DNA from: Bacillus sp. REN16
GTDB lineage: Bacteria > Bacillota > Bacilli > Bacillales > Bacillaceae_L
DNA length: 64,000 bases
Reading direction: 5' to 3'
Assembly (NCBI RefSeq): GCF_020731355.1
Contig: NZ_JAJFZK010000004.1
Span: forward strand, 124,001 to 188,000
The notes beneath the pieces were generated by a model. It ran no database searches. It was not told where the DNA came from and saw nothing but the letters and a program-made list of their open reading frames with translations. A program made the translations under genes and the position numbers. This document shows, piece by piece, positions 57,332 through 64,000 of the stretch (position 1 is its first letter; the number at the start of each line of letters is the position of its first letter).

Positions 57332-57715
57332 CTAAACCTCTCTTCTTGAAGGTGTAGTCATATTCACACCGAAAATACCACCTAGGACAGCAGCCACTAA
57401 AAACCCAACATGATACATTGTTTGTTCTGCTGTAAATGTAGTGTCATAGCCCAAGAATTGTACGATTAACACAAGGATGGAATACAAAACTCCAGTTCCT
57501 CCACCAATTAGCCAGCCTTTTTCCTTTCCTTTTCCACCTGATACAAACCCTCCGACAAAAAGAGCAAGGAATGAAGCACCCAAAATCACCCATGACATTG
57601 AAGCTTCTTGAAGTGAAGTAAAACGAAGTAATAATGAAATAAGTAAACTAGATACAATAACAATGACAAAAATAGTTACGACACCATAAACCATTGCAAC
57701 TCCCATTTTTCTCAT
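57332..57715 (-). CDS. yrzE: TIGR04086-type membrane protein YrzE
   Basis: 127 residues, four TM helices; the conserved centre FVGGFVSGGKGKEKGWLIGGGTGVLYS marks the TIGR04086 family. Function unknown. SD GGGGGAGA before ATG. The same position, yajC-yrzE-yrbG, occurs in B. subtilis. Confidence 0.85.
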   Translation of the reverse strand: MRKMGVAMVYGVVTIFVIVIVSSLLISLLLRFTSLQEASMSWVILGASFLALFVGGFVSGGKGKEKGWLIGGGTGVLYSILVLIVQFLGYDTTFTAEQTMYHVGFLVAAVLGGIFGVNMTTPSRREV

Positions 57716-57921
57716 ATCGATTCTCTCCCCCTTATATTCATACGAAAAACCCTTAGTACGAGCATATTCATGTCCACAATGAATTAGAATAAAAAGTACA
57801 AACTTTTCATGTACCCCTAATCAGGAATGGAAAAACCTATGAATGATGTTTTTTCTGGAATTGTACAAACTACATGTATATGCTTTTGCATTAATTTTCT
57901 TATATGGAAGGAGGATTCATC

Positions 57922-58587
57922 TTGGAGGAATACCTCATCATAATGGGGAGGACTGTTTTACTTTACGTTATCATTCTTTTGATTTTTCGATTGATGGGTA
58001 AACGCGAAATTGGTGAGCTTAGCCTGCTGGATTTGATTGTATCGATGATGATTGCCGAGATGGCTGTCATTGCGATTGAATCCCCTAAAGATCCAATCTT
58101 ACATTCCGTCGTACCGATGGCTTTGTTAATGGTAATCCAATACTCGCTTGCTCTCCTTTCCTTGAAAAGTAAGAAAATAAGAGAGATTATTGATGGTAAG
58201 CCAACTGTTATTATTAATAAGGGTAAAATTGATGAACATGCCATGAGACAGCAACGTTATAGTCTCGATGATCTGATGATGCAGCTGCGTGAAAATAATG
58301 TGAAGAACTTAGCCGATGTGGAATTTGCCATCTTGGAATCTTCAGGTGAGTTGTCCGTCCTGGCCAAAAGTCAAAATCAATCATCTGCGGTAACCGATTA
58401 TACTATTGATTTACCCCTTATTCTTGATGGGCAAATTCAGAATGGACATTTAGATCAAATCAATAAAACGGAATTTTGGTTGCGGTCTGAGATGAAAAAG
58501 CTTGGGCATAGCGATATTAAGAAAATCTCCTATTGCAGCTATCATCATGGAAAACTGCATGTAGATATTAAGGACGAAAAAAGGTAA
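57922..58587 (+). CDS. yrbG: DUF421/YetF-type membrane protein YrbG
   Basis: 221 residues: three TM helices in the first 90 residues (including LLYVIILLIFRLMGKREIGELSLLD), then the cytoplasmic YetF domain (PTVIINKGKIDEHAMRQQRY and SLDDLMMQLRENNVKNLADV). Some YetF homologues reach the spore membrane; biochemical role unknown. TTG at 57922 chosen because AAGGAGG lies 7 bases before it; the ATG at 57904 has no SD. Confidence 0.85.
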   Translation: MEEYLIIMGRTVLLYVIILLIFRLMGKREIGELSLLDLIVSMMIAEMAVIAIESPKDPILHSVVPMALLMVIQYSLALLSLKSKKIREIIDGKPTVIINKGKIDEHAMRQQRYSLDDLMMQLRENNVKNLADVEFAILESSGELSVLAKSQNQSSAVTDYTIDLPLILDGQIQNGHLDQINKTEFWLRSEMKKLGHSDIKKISYCSYHHGKLHVDIKDEKR

Positions 58588-58604
58588 CCGCATTGGTTAC
58601 CTTT
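58580..58604. terminator. Terminator between yrbG and spoVB
   Basis: AAAGGTAACC/GGTTACCTTT hairpin, usable from both sides but with short T-runs. Confidence 0.6.
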
Positions 58605-58617
58605 CAGTCTTCTTATG

Positions 58618-58646
58618 TGTCTAGCTCCAGGCGCATTAAGCTTTTC
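58618..58646. repeat. GTCTAGCTCCAG-family repeat, short copy
   Basis: TGTCTAGCTCCAG followed by GCGCATTAAGCTTTTC; looks like the 60-base copy at 1081 with its centre deleted. Confidence 0.45.
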
Positions 58647-58649
58647 GTT

Positions 58650-60212
58650 TTATAACAGTATAGCAAGCTTTGGTCCGATAAATGGTATTCTTTTCACTTC
58701 CTCTTTAGTTAAGAGTTTAAATACAAACAGGAAGATGATATAAATGAATGATGTTATGCTAATTGCTGATAATGTCCTGATGGCAAGGGAGCAATCGGTC
58801 AGGAACATTTGATAAAAATAGTGTCCACCAATTCCCGAGAGGATCATTGTAATCCCACTCTTAAGGTAATCTCGGATATAGAAGCTATAGGAGATTACTT
58901 TGACAATCGTCGAAAAATGGAGCAAGGTGACAAGCATCATCCCAAGAACGATGGCAAGTGCTGCCCCCATGATTCCGAGGGAAGGTCTAGTTGCAAGAAC
59001 AAAAATAGCTGCTGTTTTAATTGCATTTCCGATAAAACTGTTTATCATCGCAGCTTTCGCTAAATCAAGTGCCTGAAGTGTTGCTTGAAGCGGCCCCTGA
59101 AAATAATAAAAGATAAAAAATGGAGCCATAACCTTTATATAGATGGCGGATTTACTATTTCCGTACATAAGCTCCATAACAGGTGAAGCAAACACATATA
59201 AAACAACAATGGCCAATCCGCCAGACACAAGCGATAAACGCAACGCCTGTTTAAGGCGGTATTCAATTAATAATGATTGTTTTTTTGCTGCTGCTTCACT
59301 TATTGAAGGTACGAGAGCTGTTGACAGTGAAGTTGTGATAAAAGATGGAAGCATGAGCAATGGTAATGCAAATCCGGTAAGCTCCCCATATTGCCTTGTA
59401 GCAAGATGGGTGACGACACCGGCAATCGCTAAACTTTGTGCTACTACAATCGGTTCAAAAAACCATGAAATTGACCCGATTAGTCTGCTTCCTAGTGTTG
59501 GGACTGCAATACGTGTCAAATCATTAAACGTTTCTTTTCCTTGCTTAGCAGAATTGAAAAAGTTCTTTCGAATCCGAATTCGCTTTTTCATTTTAAACAT
59601 AAAGAATAAATAAAGTAATGACATTAGTTCTCCAACAACAGCCGAAAGCATTGCACCAGCAGCTGCGTATTCGATCCCCATTGGTAAAAATGCTTTTGTA
59701 AATATATACACTAAAGTAATCCTAACGACTTGTTCGATAACCTGTGAATAAGCAGGCGGCTTCATATTTTGTCGGCCTTGGAAATAGCCGCGGAGAACAG
59801 ACGAAATCGCCACAATTGGTACAATTGGTGAAATGGCTAACAAAGGATAGTATGTTCTTTGGTCGGTTAGTAAGGTCTCAGATAAAAGAGGTGCAAGAAA
59901 AATCATCATTGGTGTAAAGATAATACTTAATGTCCCTGTAATCGATAAAGAAACGACAAGGATTTTTTTGATTCTTCTTGTATCACCCTGTGCCTCTGCT
60001 TCAGCTACTAATTTCGAGATTGCTACTGGGAGCCCCATTTGGGTTAATGTAATGGTGAGTACAAAAGTGGGGATGGCCATCATATAAAGCCCCACACCTT
60101 CTTCCCCAATAAGCCGTGCGACAACAATTCTATTAATAAATCCCAATATCCTTGTAATGAGTCCCGCGATTATTAAAATTAATGTTCCTTTTAGGAATGT
60201 TTGCTTTGACAA
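58650..60212 (-). CDS. spoVB: Stage V sporulation protein B (MurJ/MATE-like flippase)
   Basis: 520 residues with about 14 TM helices; begins SKQTFLKGTLILIIAGLITRILGFINRIVVARLIGEEGVG-type MVF signature (read in two parts). SpoVB is needed for spore cortex synthesis and is related to lipid II flippases. SD AGGTAGGG in the region before ATG at 60212. It is divergent from comN. Confidence 0.95.
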   Translation of the reverse strand: MSKQTFLKGTLILIIAGLITRILGFINRIVVARLIGEEGVGLYMMAIPTFVLTITLTQMGLPVAISKLVAEAEAQGDTRRIKKILVVSLSITGTLSIIFTPMMIFLAPLLSETLLTDQRTYYPLLAISPIVPIVAISSVLRGYFQGRQNMKPPAYSQVIEQVVRITLVYIFTKAFLPMGIEYAAAGAMLSAVVGELMSLLYLFFMFKMKKRIRIRKNFFNSAKQGKETFNDLTRIAVPTLGSRLIGSISWFFEPIVVAQSLAIAGVVTHLATRQYGELTGFALPLLMLPSFITTSLSTALVPSISEAAAKKQSLLIEYRLKQALRLSLVSGGLAIVVLYVFASPVMELMYGNSKSAIYIKVMAPFFIFYYFQGPLQATLQALDLAKAAMINSFIGNAIKTAAIFVLATRPSLGIMGAALAIVLGMMLVTLLHFSTIVKVISYSFYIRDYLKSGITMILSGIGGHYFYQMFLTDCSLAIRTLSAISITSFIYIIFLFVFKLLTKEEVKRIPFIGPKLAILL

Positions 60213-60365
60213 TTCGTTTTCCCTACCTTCTCAAAAAAGGTGATATCATTTACAATTAACTATATGCTCGCTTAGTGGCCAAGCATGACAAGTATTAACT
60301 ATATTCCTCAGAAGTCCTGGCGCATTTGATTGGAAGACATAGTTGAAAAATGGGAGAGATGACGA

Positions 60366-60668
60366 GTGAATCAAGCAGAGACTCACATGTATGACAAGTA
60401 TCGTGAAACAGTTCGTCCATTTTTAATAAGTAAGCTGGAGGAATTCCAACTGTACGGATATGACAGTGTGAAAGAGGATGAACTTTGGGAGTTCCTGAAA
60501 AATAAAACATGGAGAAAAGAAAAAGAAGAGAGGCTTTTACATCAAATTGTTAACGATATTTTATCTATTAAAGTTGGAGATTATATGAACTATGCAACTG
60601 TCGAGGCTTTTAAAGCCCCAAATTGGTTTGAAGGTGAAGGAAGAGACGTTTTGGAAAAGTTATTATAA
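60366..60668 (+). CDS. comN: Post-transcriptional regulator ComN
   Basis: 100-residue soluble protein (yrzD position). DKYRETVRPFLISKLEEFQLYGYD and EDELWEFLKNKTWRKEKEERLLHQIV are typical of the post-transcriptional regulator family. In B. subtilis ComN controls comE mRNA and interacts with DivIVA. GTG start with GGGAGAG upstream. Confidence 0.9.
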   Translation: MNQAETHMYDKYRETVRPFLISKLEEFQLYGYDSVKEDELWEFLKNKTWRKEKEERLLHQIVNDILSIKVGDYMNYATVEAFKAPNWFEGEGRDVLEKLL

Positions 60669-60811
60669 CTCTTTTTGAAAACTTTTTCGATGTGACTATG
60701 TATTCACAAAACTGCAATTGACATGAAATTCGCATTGTTTCATAATTGTGATGGAGGGCTTAAGGGACAGGCTTTGTTTTTTAAGCTAGATAAAGGAGGA
60801 TTTACATACTT

Positions 60812-63061
60812 ATGGTTAAAAAAGGCCGCATCGTGGTGTTTTTCGTAGTGGTGCTTCTCTTCGGAGCCTTAATCGGAATTAACGGTACAGACACCGCAAA
60901 AAACATTAAATTAGGACTTGATCTTCAAGGTGGTTTTGAGATCCTTTATGAGGTATTGCCAGCAAAGGATGGCGATGTCATTGATAAGGAAGCGCTAGTA
61001 AGTACGGTAAATGCCTTAACGAACCGTGTTGACGTACTAGGCGTAAATGAGCCAAATATTCAGATTGAAGGCAAGGACCGCGTCCGTGTGCAATTGGCGG
61101 GTGTAGAAAACCAAGATAAAATTCGTGAAATTCTATCAACCCAAGCAAAGCTTACATTCAGAGATGTAAACGATAACGTATTATTGGATGGATCTCAATT
61201 AGCACAAAATGGTGCTAAACAATCATTTGATGATATGGGAAGACCATCTGTTGCCTTAACAGTTAAAAATTCTGATGATCTGAAAAATGCAACTAAAAAG
61301 GTTAAGGATTATGGTAGACCAAATAACCTCATGGTGATTTGGTTAGATTTTGAAGAAGGTGTTGATTCCTTTGAGGCTGAAAGTAAGAAACCAAATCCAA
61401 AGTATCTTTCAGCAGCAACAGTTGATGAAGTGTTTAACACAAAAACAGTTTCAATAACAGGTGGTAATTTTTCTGTTGAATCAGCGAATGAACTTGCTTC
61501 CTTGTTAAATGCAGGAGCACTTCCAGTTGATTTGAACGAAATTTATTCAACTTCTGTTGGAGCAAAATTTGGTGAACAAGCATTAAATAAAACGGTTTTC
61601 GCAGGAGCTATTGGTATTTTCTTAGTGCTATTATTTATGCTTATTTTTTACCGATTCCCTGGTTTTATTGCTGTCATTACATTAAGTATATTCGTATATT
61701 TAAATTTACTTGTTTTTGACTGGATGAATGCGGTGCTAACACTTCCTGGTATAGCAGCCCTAATTCTCGGGGTAGGTATGGCAGTCGATGCCAATATTAT
61801 AACCTACGAGAGAATTAAGGAAGAGATAAGGTCCGGGAAATCCATCTTATCAGCATACCGTTCAGGTAGTAAAAATTCATTCCTGACCATCTTTGATGCT
61901 AACATTACAACCATATTAGCAGGTGTCGTCTTATTTATTTTTGGTACAAGTGCCGTAAAAGGATTCGCAACGATGTTAATCGTGAGTATAATATTAAGCT
62001 TCTTAACTGCGGTATATGGAAGCAGACTTTTACTAGGGCTTTGGGTCAACAGCAAATATTTAAATAAGAAACCGAGCTGGTTTGGGGTCAAACAAAGTCA
62101 GATTCGAGATCTAGCTGATGCCGATCCGGAAGGAAATTTCCCAACTCGCTTTGATCGTTTTGATTTTGCGAAGCATAAGAATAAATTCTTTATTGCATCC
62201 GGACTTATGGTCTTAGTAGGAATCGTGGTATTACTAATTTTTAGACTTAATCTTGGGATTGATTTTGTTGCTGGTACCCGTATGGATGTACTTGCTGACC
62301 ATCCAATTTCCAAAGCAGAACTTACAGAAGAACTTAGTAAGCTGAATTTAGAGGCTAAAGAAATTGTTATTTCTGGGGATAATGATGAAATTGGTGTTGC
62401 TAGATTCGCTGATGAGCTATCAAAAGACGAAGTGAGCAAAGTGAAAAACCACTTCCAAGACCTTTATGGGGCAGACCCTAACGTAAGTACTGTTTCTCCG
62501 ACTGTTGGAAAAGAATTGGCACGGAATGCATTTTACGCCAGTTTAATCGCGATGCTCGGTATTATCATCTATGTTGCATTCCGTTTTGAGTGGTTAATGG
62601 GCTTAGCAGCGATTGTAGCACTTGTTCATGATGCGTTCTTTATGATTGTACTTTTTAGTGTTACACGCCTTGAGGTCGATGTTACATTTATCGCGGCTGT
62701 TTTAACGATTATCGGTTATTCCATCAACGATACCATTGTAACCTTCGATAGAATACGTGAACTATTAAAGAAGAAAAAGCGTATTAAAACATATGAAGAT
62801 CTTGCAAGCATTGTAAATAATGGATTAAGACAAACATTAGGTCGTTCCATTAATACTGCGATTACGGTAATTTTCACAAGTGTTGCATTACTACTCTTAG
62901 GTGGACAAGCCATTACAAACTTCTCATTTGCCTTAACAATTGGTTTAGTAGCTGGTATGTATTCATCCATTTTCATTGCTGCACAGCTTTGGTTAGTATG
63001 GAAGTCTAAGCAAATCTCAAAGAAACAATCAGTAAAAGCTGAGACTGAGCCACAAGTGTAA
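60812..63061 (+). CDS. secDF: Protein translocase SecDF (fused)
   Basis: 749 residues, SecD and SecF in one chain as in B. subtilis. D1-type region NIKLGLDLQGGFEILYEV; 12 TM helices; VGMAVDANIITYERIKEEI and IGYSINDTIVTFDRIRELL are the two matching proton-relay segments with Asp. SD AAAGGAGG. Uses proton motive force to help Sec export; partner YajC is upstream. Confidence 0.97.
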   Translation: MVKKGRIVVFFVVVLLFGALIGINGTDTAKNIKLGLDLQGGFEILYEVLPAKDGDVIDKEALVSTVNALTNRVDVLGVNEPNIQIEGKDRVRVQLAGVENQDKIREILSTQAKLTFRDVNDNVLLDGSQLAQNGAKQSFDDMGRPSVALTVKNSDDLKNATKKVKDYGRPNNLMVIWLDFEEGVDSFEAESKKPNPKYLSAATVDEVFNTKTVSITGGNFSVESANELASLLNAGALPVDLNEIYSTSVGAKFGEQALNKTVFAGAIGIFLVLLFMLIFYRFPGFIAVITLSIFVYLNLLVFDWMNAVLTLPGIAALILGVGMAVDANIITYERIKEEIRSGKSILSAYRSGSKNSFLTIFDANITTILAGVVLFIFGTSAVKGFATMLIVSIILSFLTAVYGSRLLLGLWVNSKYLNKKPSWFGVKQSQIRDLADADPEGNFPTRFDRFDFAKHKNKFFIASGLMVLVGIVVLLIFRLNLGIDFVAGTRMDVLADHPISKAELTEELSKLNLEAKEIVISGDNDEIGVARFADELSKDEVSKVKNHFQDLYGADPNVSTVSPTVGKELARNAFYASLIAMLGIIIYVAFRFEWLMGLAAIVALVHDAFFMIVLFSVTRLEVDVTFIAAVLTIIGYSINDTIVTFDRIRELLKKKKRIKTYEDLASIVNNGLRQTLGRSINTAITVIFTSVALLLLGGQAITNFSFALTIGLVAGMYSSIFIAAQLWLVWKSKQISKKQSVKAETEPQV

Positions 63062-63066
63062 ACAGT

Positions 63067-63099
63067 AAAAAGTCGTGAGTTTTCACGGCTTTTTGTTTT
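63067..63099 (+). terminator. Terminator of secDF
   Basis: AAAAAGTCGTGA/TCACGGCTTTTT hairpin then GTTTTC. Confidence 0.85.
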
Positions 63100-63144
63100 C
63101 TCATAGACTTGATGAGTTGTTCTGATTTTGGTTACACTAGAAAG

Positions 63145-63336
63145 CATAACTTTAATAAGCAGACAATTTCTGCTTATTAAAGTTATGCCTCCGGCGGATG
63201 CCACGATTTTTCAAGGGAAATTTTTCGATCTTAAGATCAAAGACTAAGAGCGCCACGTCCTGTGGCAACGTCTTTGTGACCCACATCGTGTGGGCCAAAA
63301 AAAATCGGGCGGCAAATACGCCATGGCGTATTTGAT
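63145..63336. repeat. CCTCCGGCGGATGCCAC repeat element, copy B with 19-base hairpin
   Basis: Starts with a perfect 19-base inverted repeat whose 3' arm is TCTGCTTATTAAAGTTATG (5-base loop), then GCCTCCGGCGGATGCCAC, CGATTTTT pairing with AAAAATCG around the palindrome GATCTTAAGATC and two extra hairpins (CCACGTCCTGTGG, CCCACATCGTGTGGG), then GGGCGGCAAATACGCC and GGCGTATTTGAT. Same box order as copy A at 11019-11135, but about 60 bases longer in the centre. Confidence 0.75.
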
Positions 63337-63372
63337 GTATTCTCAAACTTACATGGGGAGGATGAGGAGTTT

Positions 63373-64000
63373 TTGAAAGAGAATGATCGCTTTAAACAAG
63401 CGGAAAAAGCCATCATTATTGGTGTTGTGGGGAATATTATCTTAGCTATTATTAAATGGGTGGTTGGGGTTCAATCCAATAGCCGCGCTCTTATTGCTGA
63501 CGCTGTCCACTCAGCCTCAGATGTAGCTGGCTCAATCGCTGTTTACATCGGTGTGCGAGCAGCGAAAAGACCGCCTGATGAGGATCATCCATATGGTCAT
63601 GGGAAGGCCGAGTCAGTTTCCGCAATCATCGTTGCGGTGCTGCTGGCCCTTGTTGGGTTTGAAATCGGAAAAGCTTCAATTGGAGCATTCTTTAAGCCGA
63701 TTGATGTTCCGAAAACAACGGCGATATATGCTGTCGTTTTTTCAATCATTATTAAGGAAGTTATGTTTCGTTATAAATTTAATCTTGGGAAAAAGATAAA
63801 GAGTGACGCACTGATTATTAATGCGTATGATGATCGTTCCGATGTATTCGCCTCGATTGCAACCCTTGTGGGGATCGTAGGGGCTATAATTGGCGGTTAT
63901 TTAGGGCTAGATTGGCTTGTTTATGCCGATCCTGTTGCGGGTCTTGTGGTTGCTGTGCTGATTGTGAAAATGGCATGGGAATTTGGAATAGAAGCCATAC
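63373..64000 (+). CDS. Cation diffusion facilitator transporter (5' part)
   Basis: Runs off the right edge after about 209 codons. TTG start with GAGGAG 5 bases before. N-terminal TM helices; metal-site motif LIADAVHSASD (HxxxD) in TM2, HPYGHGKAE in the loop, and NAYDDRSDV (DxxxD rather than HxxxD) in TM5. Exports divalent metal from the cytoplasm in exchange for protons; the DxxxD in TM5 fits the manganese-exporter (MneP-like) branch better than the zinc branch (inference). Confidence 0.9.
   Translation, partial: MKENDRFKQAEKAIIIGVVGNIILAIIKWVVGVQSNSRALIADAVHSASDVAGSIAVYIGVRAAKRPPDEDHPYGHGKAESVSAIIVAVLLALVGFEIGKASIGAFFKPIDVPKTTAIYAVVFSIIIKEVMFRYKFNLGKKIKSDALIINAYDDRSDVFASIATLVGIVGAIIGGYLGLDWLVYADPVAGLVVAVLIVKMAWEFGIEAI

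Noticed and set aside
59143-59613. Plus-strand frame of 156 codons opposite spoVB
   Set aside because: Composition is that of a reverse-complement shadow; spoVB is intact and conserved.
60319-60332. GGCGCATTTGATTG, shared with the end of repeat copy A, before comN
   Set aside because: A 14-base match alone is expected several times by chance in a window of this size; no other boxes of the repeat are near.
63551-63799. Plus-strand frame of 82 codons at the right end
   Set aside because: It is out of frame with the clear cation-diffusion-facilitator reading frame that starts at 63373.

Overview
The window is a low-GC Firmicute chromosome segment from a spore-forming Bacillaceae (Bacillus sensu lato; a Neobacillus/Mesobacillus-like genus is my guess, not shown). 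The evidence is the gene order, which follows the B. subtilis hemA-to-secDF block closely: hemAXCDBL, spoVID-ysxE-valS-folC, spoIIB-maf-radC-mreBCD-minCD, spoIVFA/FB-rplU-prp-rpmA-spo0B-obgE-pheBA, safA-coxA-like-bofC-ruvAB-queA-tgt-yajC, yrzE-yrbG-spoVB-comN-secDF. Shine-Dalgarno sequences are strong and TTG/GTG starts are frequent.

Layout. Positions 1-1021 hold the tail of an amino-acid ABC transporter ATPase and a LiaI-like membrane protein. Positions 1206-7627 are the haem operon (glutamyl-tRNA to uroporphyrinogen III). Positions 7722-10220 hold the coat genes spoVID and ysxE. Positions 10429-13813 hold valS with a GTC-specifier T-box; its leader carries one interspersed repeat on each side of the T-box. 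folC follows.

Positions 15293-29317 are the main accessory region: a complete-looking Gram-positive type IV pilus locus, sitting where B. subtilis has only comC (prepilin peptidase) between folC and spoIIB. A leftward operon encodes two minor pilins and a large PilX-N protein. A rightward operon encodes a VanW-like protein, PilB (with a tandem MshEN-like N-terminus), PilT, PilC, the major pilin, PilD, PilM, PilN and PilO. An acidic membrane protein and a double PRC-barrel protein follow. PilB and PilT would drive extension and retraction, PilC/M/N/O the inner-membrane platform, and PilD would process the prepilins.

Positions 29463-36369 return to core genes (spoIIB, maf, radC, rod-shape and division-site genes). 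A bacillopeptidase F-like subtilase of 1470 residues with a 626-base AT-rich leader lies between minD and spoIVFA. RNase G, absent from B. subtilis, lies between spoIVFB and rplU. The rest (44955-63061) is conserved translation, sporulation, recombination, queuosine and secretion genes, ending in a partial cation-diffusion-facilitator gene.

Apart from the pilus locus, the least-explained signals are short interspersed repeats in intergenic DNA (1081, 6219, 10615, 11019, 58618, 63145) and a hairpin that buries the ribosome-binding site of the coxA-like gene. All functional calls are from reading the sequence; no database search was run.
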